Assembly (NCBI RefSeq): GCF_000711225.1
Contig: NZ_JOMG01000002.1
Location: 1,562,501-1,626,500, forward strand
Direction: 5' to 3'
DNA: 64,000 bases
Origin: Pelobacter seleniigenes DSM 18267
GTDB taxonomy: Bacteria; Desulfobacterota; Desulfuromonadia; Desulfuromonadales; Geopsychrobacteraceae
Of this stretch, positions 26,396 to 36,190 are shown one piece after another. Position 1 is the stretch's first letter, and each line of letters starts with the position of its first letter. Both the position numbers and the translations under genes were made by a program. Under the pieces are notes generated by a model that saw nothing but the letters and a program-made list of their open reading frames with translations, searched no databases and was not told where the DNA came from.

Positions 26396-26896
26396 ATGGC
26401 AACACCAAGTCATCACCTGCATTTCATCAGTGACGACCATGATCATCAAAGCTGTATGGCCGTGGCCATGCGTAATGCCGAACAGGTCTGTCAGAACAGC
26501 GGGCAACGCTTTACCACATTGCGCAGGCGGGTTTTCGAACTGGTCTGGCAGCAGCACCGGCCGATCGGGGCCTATGAGGTTCTTGAACAACTGCAGCGGG
26601 ACGGTCGCGCCGCGCCGCCAACGGTGTACCGGGCCCTCGATTTTCTGCTGGAGCTGGGCCTGGTTCATCGCATCGCGTCCCTCAATGCCTACGTCGGCTG
26701 TATCCATCCCCACCAGCCCCATGAAGGACAATTTCTGATCTGCGAGTCCTGTAAGGCATATGCTGAACTTGACGCTGCGGCGATCACCGCTGCCATCAAT
26801 CAATGCGCCGCGGATTCGGGGTTTGTGGTGCGCCAGCATACCGTGGAGATCATGGGTCTGTGCCCGCGCTGTAAGGAAAGCAGGGAAAAACAATGA
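26396..26896 (+). CDS. zur: Zinc uptake regulator, Fur family
   Basis: This ~166-residue Fur-family repressor has a winged-helix domain (RFTTLRRRVFELVWQQ ... PPTVYRALDFLLELGLVHRI). Metal sites include His-rich HPHQPHEGQ, Cys pair CESC and Cys pair CPRC. I placed the start at the ATG 26396; the frame continues up to 26345, but that stretch overlaps the operator. Its own location beside a palindromic Zur box and in one operon with znuCB supports zinc rather than iron. The extra His-rich N-terminus (SHHLHFISDDHDH) may add a metal site. Confidence 0.9.
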   Translation: MATPSHHLHFISDDHDHQSCMAVAMRNAEQVCQNSGQRFTTLRRRVFELVWQQHRPIGAYEVLEQLQRDGRAAPPTVYRALDFLLELGLVHRIASLNAYVGCIHPHQPHEGQFLICESCKAYAELDAAAITAAINQCAADSGFVVRQHTVEIMGLCPRCKESREKQ

Positions 26897-27651
26897 TTGA
26901 TCAGAATCAGCCATTGCTCAGTTTGGCCGCAGTCAACTATGCCAGCGGCGGGCGACTGTTGCTGGAAAATATCGATCTGCAGCTGCAGGCCGGGGAAGTT
27001 TTAACGGTGATCGGTCCCAACGGCGCCGGCAAGACCACCCTGTTGCGGGTTGCCCTGGGCTTGTTGCAGCCGCAGCAGGGAACGGTTTACCGGCGGGCGG
27101 GGGTTACCATCGGCTATATGCCGCAGCGGTTGCAGCTTGACCCGACCTTTCCATTGACCGTCAAGCGGTTCCTGGCCACCGCCTGCCATAATGACCGCAA
27201 GCGGGCTCACCGTCTGCTTTGTGAGGTCGGCGCCGAACAGGTCTATGATTCCCCTATGCAGACCCTGTCCGGCGGGGAGCTGCAGCGTGTTCTGCTCGCC
27301 CGGGCCCTGGTGCGTGAGCCCGACCTGCTGGTGCTGGATGAACCGGTACAGGGGGTCGACGTCCATGGACAGGTCGAACTCTACCAGCTGATCGCCAATA
27401 TCCGCGATCAGCGTGGCTGTGCTGTGCTGATGGTGTCCCACGATCTGCACCTGGTGATGGCGGCCACGGATCGAGTGCTCTGCCTGAACCGGCATATCTG
27501 CTGCAGCGGAACCCCGGAAGCGGTCACCGGGCATCCGGCTTATGCCGAACTGTTTGGCCCGCTGGCGGTCAATCATCTGGCCGTCTATGTCCACGACCGC
27601 AATCATCAGCATGACCACTGTGCCCATTGTGACAGGAATCTGAAAATATGA
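26893..27651 (+). CDS. znuC: Zinc ABC transporter ATPase
   Basis: This 252-residue ATPase has Walker A GPNGAGKTTLL (~residues 39-47), Q-loop GYMPQRL, signature LSGGELQRVLLARAL and Walker B LLVLDEPVQGVD. The VDVHGQ segment after Walker B is typical of ZnuC. The C-terminus is His/Cys-rich (HDRNHQHDHCAHCD), a feature also seen in other ZnuC proteins and possibly a zinc-sensing tail. It overlaps zur and znuB by 4 bp (ATGA) on each side. Confidence 0.94.
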   Translation: MIDQNQPLLSLAAVNYASGGRLLLENIDLQLQAGEVLTVIGPNGAGKTTLLRVALGLLQPQQGTVYRRAGVTIGYMPQRLQLDPTFPLTVKRFLATACHNDRKRAHRLLCEVGAEQVYDSPMQTLSGGELQRVLLARALVREPDLLVLDEPVQGVDVHGQVELYQLIANIRDQRGCAVLMVSHDLHLVMAATDRVLCLNRHICCSGTPEAVTGHPAYAELFGPLAVNHLAVYVHDRNHQHDHCAHCDRNLKI

Positions 27652-28454
27652 GTGAAGACTTTTTTCTGCGCGCCTTGCTTGGTGGGCTCGGTGTTGCCCT
27701 GATTGCGGGGCCGTTCGGCTCTTTTGTGGTCTGGCGCAGATTGGCTTATTTCGGGGAGACCCTGGCCCATTCCGCTTTGCTCGGTGTTGCCCTGGGCTTT
27801 CTTTTCCACCTCAATCCGACGGTCGGCATTATCGTTGTCTGTCAGCTGCTGGCCGTACTGCTATTTTACAGCCGTCGGCAGCGCCATCTGGCCGGCGATA
27901 CCCTGCTGGGGATTTTTGCCCACGGTGCACTCTCCCTGGGGCTGGTGGTCCTGGCTTTTATGGAGAATGTCAGAGTCGATCTGATGGCTTATCTGTTCGG
28001 CGACATCCTCGCCATCGGCCCGGCTGATCTGGCCTGGATTTTCGGTGTCGGAGGACTTGCCCTGCTCGGCCTGCTCTGGCTCTGGAAGCCGCTGCTGGCC
28101 ATCACCATTCATGAAGATCTGGCCCGGGTGGAAGGGATTGCCGTGGACCGGATAAACTGGCTGTTTCTGGCTCTGATCGCCCTGACCGTGGCGGTGATGA
28201 TGAAGGTCGTCGGTCTGCTGCTGGTGACTTCTCTGCTGATTATACCGGCGGCCACCGCGCGCCGCTTTTCCGCTGGGCCGGAAGCCATGGCGGTGCTGGC
28301 CAGCCTGATCGGTTGTCTGGCGGTCGGCTGCGGCCTCTATGGCTCCTTTCAATGGGATACCCCGACCGGACCGAGCATTGTGGTGGCGGCCTGTTTGCTG
28401 TTTATGCTTGGCCTGCTGGTGCCGCGGCGTTGGTTGCCAGGCGGTGGCGGTTAG
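27648..28454 (+). CDS. znuB: Zinc ABC transporter permease
   Basis: This 268-residue inner-membrane protein of the ABC-3 family has about eight helices. It begins with the family start (FFLRALLGGLGVALIAGPFGSFVVWRRLAYFGETLAHSALLGVA) and has the segment KVVGLLLVTSLLIIPAATAR. It forms the channel for ZnuC-driven uptake of zinc delivered by ZnuA. Its TAG stop overlaps the TAA stop of the convergent panE gene (shared TTAG). Confidence 0.94.
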   Translation: MSEDFFLRALLGGLGVALIAGPFGSFVVWRRLAYFGETLAHSALLGVALGFLFHLNPTVGIIVVCQLLAVLLFYSRRQRHLAGDTLLGIFAHGALSLGLVVLAFMENVRVDLMAYLFGDILAIGPADLAWIFGVGGLALLGLLWLWKPLLAITIHEDLARVEGIAVDRINWLFLALIALTVAVMMKVVGLLLVTSLLIIPAATARRFSAGPEAMAVLASLIGCLAVGCGLYGSFQWDTPTGPSIVVAACLLFMLGLLVPRRWLPGGGG

Positions 28455-29377
28455 TTCGGCCCGGCTTTTTTTGCGCAAAAATCAAGCAGCTGGTAGAGCA
28501 TCTCAATGCGCGGCATTTCAACTCCGGCGGCTTTCGCCTGGCGTAGCGGAGTGGCGAAGATCGCCTCCAGCTCCATGGGTCGGCCCTGCTCCCGGTCGAC
28601 CAGCATGCTGGGCCGGTAAGGGTTCATTTTTTCGGTGAAGGCAATCAGCTTTTGACTGAATTCCTGCGCATCGATCCGGCTTTTAAGCGGCTGGGCATTG
28701 GCTCCGGCGGCAACTTCGAGCATGATTTGTCGGGCTAGCTCTTTGCTTGGCGAGTGGGCCATCAGTTGGGCGGTGTTGCAACGGTGAAGCGCGGCAAGAC
28801 CGTTAAAGGGGATGTTCCAACCCAGTTTTTCCCAGCGGATGCGGCGCAGGTCCTCAACGGCCCGGCAGGGGATACCGGCAGCATTGAACATGGCGGCTAA
28901 GTTGCGGCAGCGCGCGGAAATATCCCGATCAAACTCACCAAGGTCGATTTTTCCTGCGTCAATATGATGCAGCACACCCGGTTCGCCACGATTGGTCCCC
29001 AGGTAAGCTACCCCACCAAGAATGCGTTCTGCTCCGAACGCTGCGGCGAGCAGCTCTTCGTTGCCGAGCCCGTTCTGCAGGGTGAGGATCGCGGTCCGGG
29101 GTCCGACCAGGGGGGTGACCAGCTCCACCAGCTGATCATTGGCGCCGGTCTTGAGGCCGACGATGACCAGGTCGACCGGGCCGATATCGGCCGCCTGGCG
29201 ATAGGCGTTCAGCTGTGGCAGGTGAAAATTGCCGTTGGGCGAATAAACCTGCAGGCCATTGGCGCGGATGGCGTCATAGTCGCGGCGCAGCAGAAAGTGA
29301 ATATCTCCGCCGTTACGCTGCAGCATGGAACCGTAATAGAGGCCCAGGGCGCCTGAGCCGATAACACCGATACGCAT
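28451..29377 (-). CDS. panE: 2-dehydropantoate 2-reductase family protein (copy 1)
   Basis: This ~308-residue NADPH-dependent reductase has the binding motif GSGALGLYYGSMLQRNG, a catalytic Lys in GLKTGAN and the C-terminal helical domain with ~EKLGWNIPFNGLAAL. PanE makes pantoate for CoA synthesis, but this family is broad and not every paralogue is a true PanE. I chose the ATG at 29377 with AGGA eight bases upstream; the frame extends to 29446 without conserved sequence. It diverges from carD. A second paralogue lies at 46.0 kb. Confidence 0.85.
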   Translation of the reverse strand: MRIGVIGSGALGLYYGSMLQRNGGDIHFLLRRDYDAIRANGLQVYSPNGNFHLPQLNAYRQAADIGPVDLVIVGLKTGANDQLVELVTPLVGPRTAILTLQNGLGNEELLAAAFGAERILGGVAYLGTNRGEPGVLHHIDAGKIDLGEFDRDISARCRNLAAMFNAAGIPCRAVEDLRRIRWEKLGWNIPFNGLAALHRCNTAQLMAHSPSKELARQIMLEVAAGANAQPLKSRIDAQEFSQKLIAFTEKMNPYRPSMLVDREQGRPMELEAIFATPLRQAKAAGVEMPRIEMLYQLLDFCAKKAGPN

Positions 29378-29597
29378 ATCGAATTCCTTATTCCTGATGG
29401 TGAGAGGGCCATCTCTTCCGTTGTCCTGTCCCGTGGTGCTTAGCAAGGGGGGAACTGGTTGTGGATGGCTGTTTCCGGTTGCCGCGGGGCCTGGAAAAGC
29501 GCCGCTTTTGCGGGAAATCCTAGCACAGCCCTGTCAAGCCCCTCCATAAAAAACCATTTTCCCATATGAATCAAGACGTTATCCCTGGTGTCCGGAA

Positions 29598-29626
29598 TTG
29601 ACGGGGAATGCCTTTTGTGATAGTAT
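29598..29626 (+). promoter_or_regulatory. Sigma-70 promoter of carD
   Basis: TTGACG (29598-29603), a 17-bp spacer and TAGTAT (29621-29626) lie just upstream of the AAAGGAG ribosome-binding site of carD. Confidence 0.7.
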
Positions 29627-29654
29627 CAGTAGGTCTAGCAAAAGGAGTTTTGTT

Positions 29655-30134
29655 TTGTTTAAAGTTGGTGATATGGCAGTTTATCCAACCCAGGGGGTTG
29701 GAGTGATCGAGGATATCGAGATCCGGGAGTATTCAGGACACAGTCAGAAATTCTATATCCTGAGGATTGTCGACACGGACATGAAAATCATGGTCCCGGT
29801 CGGCAATGCCGGTAACGTCGGTCTGCGGCGGTTGATCGACCAGAAATTGATCACCGGGGTATTCGATGCGCTAGCGGAGCCGGGTGAAAATGGCAAAATC
29901 GCTTCCTGGAGCCGGCGCCAGCGCGAGTATAACGACAAACTGAAAACCGGTGATCTGCTGGAAGTCGCCGAAGTGCTGCGCGATCTTTATCAGATCAGCT
30001 CGGAAAAGGAACTTTCCTATGGCGAAAAGAAAGTTCTTGAGCAGGCCCGCAAGCTGCTGGTGACTGAGGTCGCCTTGGCTGAGGGTGCCAAAGAGGATCA
30101 GGTCGTTCAGCGGTTGGAAAATATCTTTCACTGA
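29655..30134 (+). CDS. carD: CarD-family transcriptional regulator
   Basis: This ~159-residue protein has the RNA-polymerase-interacting N-terminal domain (FKVGDMAVYPTQGVGVIEDIE) and a helical C-terminal domain, the CarD/CdnL arrangement. Such proteins bind the beta subunit and stabilise open promoter complexes. I chose the TTG at 29655: AAAGGAG ends seven bases before it and the product then starts as other CarD proteins do (LFKVGDMAVYP). The -10 element lies 28 bp upstream. It is followed by a hairpin and then ispD. Confidence 0.9.
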   Translation: MFKVGDMAVYPTQGVGVIEDIEIREYSGHSQKFYILRIVDTDMKIMVPVGNAGNVGLRRLIDQKLITGVFDALAEPGENGKIASWSRRQREYNDKLKTGDLLEVAEVLRDLYQISSEKELSYGEKKVLEQARKLLVTEVALAEGAKEDQVVQRLENIFH

Positions 30135-30155
30135 ACTGCTCGAATATGTGTGAGA

Positions 30156-30192
30156 AACGGACCGGGCGTGATACGCCTGGTCCGTTCTGTTT
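30156..30192 (+). terminator. Hairpin terminator after carD
   Basis: AACGGACC(G)GGCG and CGCC(T)GGTCCGTT form a stem of about 12 bp with a short loop, followed by CTGTTT. It lies 21 bp after the carD stop. Confidence 0.65.
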
Positions 30193-30231
30193 CAGGGCTT
30201 AAAACAATTATCCAACCCGAAAAGGTTGCCG

Positions 30232-30945
30232 ATGAAAGCAGCTGTCCTTGTTCCGGCGGCGGGGCTGGGTCGCCGAATGGGGGCCTCGATCAGCAAGCAG
30301 TATCTGGAGCTGCACGGTAAACCGCTGCTCGCCCACACCCTGTCCCTGTTTGACTCCCACCCGTTGGTCGAGTCGATCTATCCTATCGTTCCAGCAGAAG
30401 ATTTTACTTTTTGTCAAGAGCAGATCATTGAACGGTTCGGTCTGCGAAAAGTCCGGCGCCTGGTGCAGGGCGGGGCAGAGCGGCAGGATTCTGTCCGCAA
30501 CGGCCTGGTGGCTCTGCGCGAGGATGGTTATACTGAAGCTCAGCGGCCGATTCTGATCCATGACGGGGCGCGACCCTTGTTCAATCCTGCTCAGCTGCCC
30601 GCTTTGCTGGAGGTCATCCGGGAGGTAGGTGCCTGCATCCTGGCGGTGCCGGTCAAGGACACCATCAAGCGAGTGGCCGAGGAACTGATTGTCGCCTCGC
30701 CGGAGCGTAAATTCCTATGGCAGGCCCAAACCCCACAGGGATTTTTGTATCCGCTGCTGGAGCAGGCTTTTGCCGAGGCGGATCGGGCCGGTTTTCGCGC
30801 GACCGATGACGCTTCCCTGTTGGAGCGCCTGGGGCGGCCGGTGCGGATTGTGGCGGGGGATTACCGCAATATCAAGGTGACAACCCCGGAAGATCTTGTT
30901 ATTGCAACAGCTTTGCTTGACAGTATGGAGGAGAAATCGGCATGA
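30232..30945 (+). CDS. ispD: 2-C-methyl-D-erythritol 4-phosphate cytidylyltransferase
   Basis: This 237-residue MEP-pathway enzyme joins CTP to methylerythritol phosphate. The nucleotide-binding loop AAGLGRRMG (residues 9-17), KQYLEL, the [13 protein letters not shown] segment, HDGARPL and TTPEDL are all present. I used the ATG at 30232, with AAAGG seven bases upstream; a TTG at 30226 is the alternative. It overlaps ispF by 4 bp, so consecutive pathway steps are co-translated. Confidence 0.95.
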   Translation: MKAAVLVPAAGLGRRMGASISKQYLELHGKPLLAHTLSLFDSHPLVESIYPIVPAEDFTFCQEQIIERFGLRKVRRLVQGGAERQDSVRNGLVALREDGYTEAQRPILIHDGARPLFNPAQLPALLEVIREVGACILAVPVKDTIKRVAEELIVASPERKFLWQAQTPQGFLYPLLEQAFAEADRAGFRATDDASLLERLGRPVRIVAGDYRNIKVTTPEDLVIATALLDSMEEKSA

Positions 30946-31457
30946 TGCGCATCGGCCATGGTTACGACGTTCATCGCCTGGTCAAGGATCGACCGCTGAT
31001 TATCGGCGGGGTCGAGATCGCCTTTGAATTCGGCCTGCTCGGTCATTCAGATGCCGATGTCCTGCTGCACGCTATCTGCGATGCCATTCTCGGTGCCCTC
31101 GGCCGGGGCGATCTGGGGCGGCATTTCCCGGATAACGATGCCGCCTTTGCGGGCATCGACAGCCGCAAGCTGCTGCGCAATGTTGTTGGCCAGATGGCGG
31201 AGCTCGGTTACGTTATCGGCAACCTTGATGCCACGGTCATTTGCCAGCGGCCGAAACTGGCCGAGTACATCCCGGCGATGGTCGCCACCATAGCCGAAGA
31301 TTGCCGGGCGGCAACAAGTCGCATCAATGTTAAAGCCACGACCACTGAAAAGCTCGGTTTTTGCGGCCGCGGCGAAGGGATCGCAGCACACTGCGTGGTA
31401 TTGCTGCAGCACAACAACAAAGGTCAGGTCGCAAAGAGTGCGGCCATTATTGCATAG
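30942..31457 (+). CDS. ispF: 2-C-methyl-D-erythritol 2,4-cyclodiphosphate synthase
   Basis: This 171-residue trimeric zinc enzyme has DVH (zinc ligands) in [23 protein letters not shown] with the third His ligand, and the C-terminal [25 protein letters not shown]. It runs about 12 residues past the usual end of IspF ([15 protein letters not shown] tail). It starts at one of two consecutive ATGs overlapping the ispD stop. glnS follows after 17 bp, probably in the same transcript. Confidence 0.95.
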   Translation: MMRIGHGYDVHRLVKDRPLIIGGVEIAFEFGLLGHSDADVLLHAICDAILGALGRGDLGRHFPDNDAAFAGIDSRKLLRNVVGQMAELGYVIGNLDATVICQRPKLAEYIPAMVATIAEDCRAATSRINVKATTTEKLGFCGRGEGIAAHCVVLLQHNNKGQVAKSAAIIA

Positions 31458-31474
31458 GAATTGAGGATCTCGCT

Positions 31475-33139
31475 ATGAGCACATCGGAGTTGCCTGTCAG
31501 CTCGAACTTTATCCGTACCATCATCACTGAAGACCTGGAGAGTGGCAAGCGGCAGCAGGTGGTGACGCGTTTTCCCCCGGAGCCGAACGGTTACCTGCAC
31601 ATCGGTCATGCCAAGAGTATCTGTATCAATTTCGGGCTGGCCGAGGAATTCAAGGGGCGCTGCCATTTGCGCTTCGATGACACCAATCCGGTCAAGGAAG
31701 ACGACGAATATGTCGAGGCGATCAAGGACGATGTGCGCTGGCTCGGTTTCGATTGGGGTGAGCACCTGCATTTCGCATCGGATTATTTCGACCAGCTTTA
31801 TGCCTGGGCGGTTCAGCTGATCAAGGCCGGCCAGGCCTATGTCGACAGCCAGAGCGCCGAAGAGATGCGCGCCAACCGTGGCACCTTGACCGAGCCCGGG
31901 AAAGACAGTCCGTACCGGGAGCGCAGTATCGAAGAGAACCTGGACCTGTTCGAAAAGATGAAGAACGGCGAGTTTCCGGACGGTAGCCATGTGCTGCGCG
32001 CCAAAATCGATATGGCTGCGCCCAACATGAACCTGCGCGATCCGGCCATGTACCGGATTCTGCACGCTCATCATCACCGCACCGGCGATAAGTGGTGCAT
32101 CTATCCGATGTACGATTTCGCCCATGGTCAGGGGGATTCCATCGAAGGGGTGACCCATTCCATCTGTACCCTGGAGTTTGAAGATCACCGGCCCCTTTAT
32201 GAGTGGTTCATCAAAACCCTGGACATTTTTGCTCCGCAACAGATCGAATTTGCCCGTCTCAACCTCAGCTACACGGTCATGAGCAAGCGCAAACTGCTGC
32301 AGCTGGTCAGGGAAAATTATGTCTCCGGCTGGGATGATCCGCGCATGCCGACCCTGGTGGGGATGCGTCGGCGCGGCTATCCGGCCGCCGCGGTGCGCAA
32401 TTTTTGCGAGCGGATCGGGGTTGGCAAGGGAGCCAGCTGGATCGACCTGTCAGTGCTGGAAGACTGCGTCCGCGAACAGCTCAATGAGACCGCTTACCGG
32501 CGCATGGCGGTGCTCGACCCGCTGAAAGTCACCATTACCAATTACCCGGCTGATCAAGTGGAAGACATTCAGTCTCCCAACCATCCGCAACAACCGGAGC
32601 TGGGCAATCGAGTGGTGCCGTTTACCAACGAGCTGTATATCGAGCGGGATGATTTCATGGAAGATCCGCCGAAAAAGTTTTTCCGCCTCGGCCCCGGTCG
32701 TGAGGTGCGCTTGCGCAACGCTTATATCATCCGCTGTGACGAAGTCATCAAGGATGAGCAGGGCCAGGTCATTGAGTTGCGCTGCAGCGCCGATCTCGAT
32801 ACGCTGGGGGAAGCGCCGGCTGACGGGCGGAAAGTCAAAGGGATTATCCACTGGGTCTCGGCCCGGCATGCCGAGGAAGTCGAGGTTCGGCTCTATGACC
32901 GGCTGTTCAGTCAGGAGAACCCGGACAAGGCGGAAAATTACCTGAGCGCCCTCAATCCGCAGTCATTGCAGATCATCCGGGCCTATGCCGAGCCGGGCCT
33001 GCTAGCCGCTGCCGCAGGGGAAACCTTTCAGTTTGAACGGGTCGGTTATTTCTGTGTCGACAGTCGTGAGTCGCAGGCCGGGCAGCCGGTCTTCAACCGC
33101 ACCGTGACCCTGCGGGATGCCTGGGCCAAGCTCAAGTAG
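31475..33139 (+). CDS. glnS: Glutaminyl-tRNA synthetase
   Basis: This 554-residue class I synthetase has the HIGH motif HIGHAKS, the KMSKS-type motif VMSKRKLL and the GlnRS anticodon-binding beta-barrels at the C-terminus. The N-terminus [17 protein letters not shown] and the [14 protein letters not shown] segment identify GlnRS rather than GluRS. I chose the ATG at 31475 with GAGG nine bases upstream; the longer frame overlaps ispF. Direct glutaminylation implies tRNA-Gln does not depend on GatCAB here. Confidence 0.95.
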   Translation: MSTSELPVSSNFIRTIITEDLESGKRQQVVTRFPPEPNGYLHIGHAKSICINFGLAEEFKGRCHLRFDDTNPVKEDDEYVEAIKDDVRWLGFDWGEHLHFASDYFDQLYAWAVQLIKAGQAYVDSQSAEEMRANRGTLTEPGKDSPYRERSIEENLDLFEKMKNGEFPDGSHVLRAKIDMAAPNMNLRDPAMYRILHAHHHRTGDKWCIYPMYDFAHGQGDSIEGVTHSICTLEFEDHRPLYEWFIKTLDIFAPQQIEFARLNLSYTVMSKRKLLQLVRENYVSGWDDPRMPTLVGMRRRGYPAAAVRNFCERIGVGKGASWIDLSVLEDCVREQLNETAYRRMAVLDPLKVTITNYPADQVEDIQSPNHPQQPELGNRVVPFTNELYIERDDFMEDPPKKFFRLGPGREVRLRNAYIIRCDEVIKDEQGQVIELRCSADLDTLGEAPADGRKVKGIIHWVSARHAEEVEVRLYDRLFSQENPDKAENYLSALNPQSLQIIRAYAEPGLLAAAAGETFQFERVGYFCVDSRESQAGQPVFNRTVTLRDAWAKLK

Positions 33140-33151
33140 CCGTTGCCATGA

Positions 33152-33185
33152 GGTACGGTTTGAAGCCCGTTAGGGAAGCCGTACC
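33152..33185 (+). terminator. Hairpin after glnS
   Basis: GGTACGG / CCGTACC form a 7-bp perfect stem (extendable with TTT/AAG) 13 bp after the glnS stop. There is no T-tract, so termination is uncertain. Confidence 0.4.
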
Positions 33186-33251
33186 AATCTGCTGATGAAA
33201 AGAATTGCTCGTTTACGAAGGCCTGATTTGAGCTGAGCGAGGGAGAGTTTT

Positions 33252-34697
33252 ATGAGTTTACGTGTTTACAACACCATGACCGCCCAAAAAGAAGAGTTTC
33301 GTCCGCTGGTTCCCGGCAAGGTCGGAATGTATGTCTGTGGTGTCACCGTATACGATTACTGCCATATCGGCCACGCCCGGGCCAATATTGTCTTTGATGT
33401 TATTTATCGATATCTGCAGTTCGCCGGTTTTGAGACCACCTATGTGCGTAACTATACCGATGTTGACGACAAGATCATCAATCGCGCCAACGAACGCCAT
33501 ATCTCCAGCAAGGATCTGGCGGAAGAGTTTATTACCGCTTTTGACCAGGACATGGACGCCCTGGGGTTGCTGCGCCCGACCCATGAGCCGCGGGCGACCG
33601 AATACATTGCGGAAATTATCGGGATCTGCGAGAAGCTGATCGACAAGGGGCTGGCCTACGCCTCCGGCGGGGACGTTTATTACAGCGTCGACAAATTCCC
33701 CAGCTACCTGAAGCTCTCCAAACGCAACATGGAAGAAATGCAGGCCGGCGCCCGCATTGCTCCGGGGGAGCAGAAGCGCAACCCCATGGACTTTGCTCTC
33801 TGGAAAGCTGCCAAGCCGGGCGAACCGAGTTGGGAGTCACCCTGGGGTCCGGGACGGCCGGGTTGGCACATCGAATGTTCGGCCATGAGTTCCTCCCTGC
33901 TTGGGGATACTTTCGATATTCACGGCGGTGGCCGCGACCTGATTTTTCCCCACCATGAAAACGAGATCGCCCAGAGTGAAGGAGCGAGCGGCAAGCCCTT
34001 TGCCAAATATTGGATTCATAACGGTTTTGTCAACGTCAACCAGGAGAAGATGAGCAAGTCGCTGGGGAACTTTTTTACCATCCGCGATATTCTTCAGAGC
34101 TATGATCCGGAAGTGGTGCGGTTCTTCATTTTGACGGCCCACTACCGTTCGCCCATCGATTTTTCCGACCAGAACCTGCTCGAAGCACAAAGCGGGCTGA
34201 GCCGTTTTTACGAAGCTCTGGAACTGGCTGAAACCCAGTTGGCCGCTATCCCCGCAGGGTCTGAAGCGAGCGCGGAAGGGGCGCAACTGGAAGAGAAATT
34301 CCGGGCCGCCATGGATGACGATTTCAATACCGCCCTGGCCATCGCCCACTTGTTTGAAGGGGTGCGGACCATGAACCGCCTGATTGCGACCAAGAAGTTT
34401 GCCAAGAAAGCCGATCTGGTCGCCCAGGTCCGCGACCTGCAGGCGACCATCCTGCGCCTGGGCGAGGTTCTGGGCCTGTTCCGTTCCGTTCCTGCCGTCT
34501 GGCTCGAAAAGGTCCGCATGGCCGGGTTGAGTCGTCTCGAGATCAGTCAGGAAGAAATCGAACAGCTCATTCAGGAACGGCTGACCGCGCGGCAGGAGAA
34601 AAATTTCGCCCGCGGCGATGAGATCCGCGATGAGCTCGATGCCAGGGGCATCATTCTTCTCGACACCCGGGAGGGGACGAGCTGGAAGTTGAAATGA
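33252..34697 (+). CDS. cysS: Cysteinyl-tRNA synthetase
   Basis: This 481-residue class I synthetase has [17 protein letters not shown] (HIGH motif with a zinc Cys), the other zinc ligands in WHIECSAM and HHENE, and [10 protein letters not shown]. Its length matches bacterial CysRS. GGGAGAG precedes the ATG. It is separated from glnS by 112 bp with a hairpin, so it may have its own promoter. Confidence 0.96.
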   Translation: MSLRVYNTMTAQKEEFRPLVPGKVGMYVCGVTVYDYCHIGHARANIVFDVIYRYLQFAGFETTYVRNYTDVDDKIINRANERHISSKDLAEEFITAFDQDMDALGLLRPTHEPRATEYIAEIIGICEKLIDKGLAYASGGDVYYSVDKFPSYLKLSKRNMEEMQAGARIAPGEQKRNPMDFALWKAAKPGEPSWESPWGPGRPGWHIECSAMSSSLLGDTFDIHGGGRDLIFPHHENEIAQSEGASGKPFAKYWIHNGFVNVNQEKMSKSLGNFFTIRDILQSYDPEVVRFFILTAHYRSPIDFSDQNLLEAQSGLSRFYEALELAETQLAAIPAGSEASAEGAQLEEKFRAAMDDDFNTALAIAHLFEGVRTMNRLIATKKFAKKADLVAQVRDLQATILRLGEVLGLFRSVPAVWLEKVRMAGLSRLEISQEEIEQLIQERLTARQEKNFARGDEIRDELDARGIILLDTREGTSWKLK

Positions 34698-34771
34698 GCG
34701 TAAATGTTCTGAATATCGAATAGGAACCGTAGTGCCTCGTCAGTTGTTTTTGGCGGGGCATTCTTATTTAG

Positions 34772-34852
34772 ACCTGCCGAAGCTGTTCGCGCAAAGACGA
34801 TTTTCTGGCTAGGGTCGGCGGCGACAAATTTGCCATCCTGCTGCCGGATTGA
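34772..34852 (+). pseudogene. Remnant of a GGDEF (diguanylate cyclase) domain
   Basis: In one frame this stretch reads SRKDDFLARVGGDKFAILLPD and then TGA at 34850-34852. This is the heart of a GGDEF domain (usually DxxARxGGDEFAxLLP), with the catalytic Glu changed to Lys. There is no start, no upstream domain and a stop right after, so it is a relic of a lost diguanylate cyclase gene. The rest of 34698-34935 holds no gene. Confidence 0.7.
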
Positions 34853-34935
34853 TCAGAAGTGAAAAATCCTCTGCTGAGGAGCAACCCGGAGCGCTCAACG
34901 AACGAGGCACTCCGGGTTTGAACATTCTGCTTTAT

Positions 34936-35853
34936 TTAACCGTTCTGCAACAGGTGCTTTTCACCATAATACAGGATGACCATGGCGGCGAGCAGGAACA
35001 GCCCGCCGAGTATTCCGGTCGGAGCCAGCCGTTCGCCAAACATAAACCAGGACAAAATTGTCGCCGTCAATGGTTCGAGCAGGGTCAGGATCGAAGCACT
35101 GGCCGCCCTGATGCTGCGCATGCCGGTGAAAAACAGCAGGTAGGCCACGGCGGTCGGCACCAGGCCGATGTAGCAGATGACTTCCCAGATCCTGGTCGTG
35201 TAAGTGACCGCTGCCAGATTGGCCGCGGCAAAGGGGAGCAGCAACAAGGCCCCGCTGCCGAAGGCGACGGTGGTCGACAGGAGCGCATGGCAGGAACGGG
35301 CAATATGCCGGCCGCTGATGGTGACGATCGCATAGCCGGTGGCTGAGCCCAGGGACAGGACCACGCCGAGTGGCAGACTGCCCTGGATCGGGACATTGCC
35401 GGGGCGGCCCACCAGCAGGACGATGCCGACGACTGCTGCACTCAGGGAGAGCAGGGTTGCACCGGTCAATCGTTCCCGCAAAACGACAACGGAAATAACC
35501 GCCACCAGGACCGGCGCGGTGCAGAGAGTGATCAGCGTCGCAACCGCCACACCGATTTGGCTGATGGCGGCGAAAAAGAACACCTGATAAAGGGCCAGCA
35601 GGATGCCGACCAGACCCATCTGTAGATAGTGTCGGACGGGCAGTCGGCAGTCCTTGCCGACAATTTTCCAGCACAGTGCCGCAACAAACGGAAAACCGCA
35701 GGCCAAGCGGTAAAAGCCGACGGATACCGCCGACAGGTCAGATTGCCGATAAATGGTTTGGGTGGCAACCCCGACTGTTCCCCAGAGCATGGCGGACAAG
35801 GCAACGGCAAAGATACCGGCGGCGGAACTCTGAAACGAAGAACGAGACAACAT
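34936..35853 (-). CDS. DMT-superfamily (EamA) transporter
   Basis: This 305-residue, ten-helix inner-membrane carrier has two EamA repeats (about residues 15-145 and 155-290). The second opens with LPLGVVLSLGSATGYAIVTISGR, and the first has the YRLACGFPFVAALCW segment. Export of an amino acid or other small metabolite is the family role; the substrate is unknown. It is not closely similar by eye to the other DMT carrier at 21.2 kb. Confidence 0.85.
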   Translation of the reverse strand: MLSRSSFQSSAAGIFAVALSAMLWGTVGVATQTIYRQSDLSAVSVGFYRLACGFPFVAALCWKIVGKDCRLPVRHYLQMGLVGILLALYQVFFFAAISQIGVAVATLITLCTAPVLVAVISVVVLRERLTGATLLSLSAAVVGIVLLVGRPGNVPIQGSLPLGVVLSLGSATGYAIVTISGRHIARSCHALLSTTVAFGSGALLLLPFAAANLAAVTYTTRIWEVICYIGLVPTAVAYLLFFTGMRSIRAASASILTLLEPLTATILSWFMFGERLAPTGILGGLFLLAAMVILYYGEKHLLQNG

Positions 35854-36190
35854 GGATTTTTCCTTCCCGATGATGTGCAGTGAGATGACGATCAGTAAGG
35901 AAGGTATAGGGCATAGAACGACTCTGTTTCAAATCGCCGCTGCGAATTGAAAAGAATGTTTGCCGATGAATTCCTTCCTTGAATCAGGACTGGGAAGGAA
36001 CGGGTGGGGGAGTTCGATAGAGCATGGAAATCCTCAACGAAGTAGGTACGAATGACGACAACGTACCGCTTTACGATAGCAGAAAAATCAGTGGGGCAAA
36101 ACAAATTTCCCAAAGTGCCAAGTGAAAAAGCCCACCCCGATTTCGACCAAGGGCATTCTTAAATAAAGTGCCCCTGGTCGTCCTCTGGCC
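35854..36190. other. 337-bp intergenic region, hairpins only
   Basis: No gene is seen. TTCCTTCC (35971) and GGAAGGAA (35993) form an 8-bp stem that would lie in the leader of the minus-strand DMT gene. GGTACG/CGTACC (about 36043-36066) is a second small stem. The terminator of the SBF/ACR3-like gene is at 36145-36179. Confidence 0.4.
36145..36179 (-). terminator. Terminator hairpin after the SBF/ACR3-like gene
   Basis: On the minus strand, GACCAGGGGCA and TGCCCTTGGTC form an 11-bp stem with one G-U pair, 12 bp after the stop. A T5 run occurs about 15 nt further on. Confidence 0.6.
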
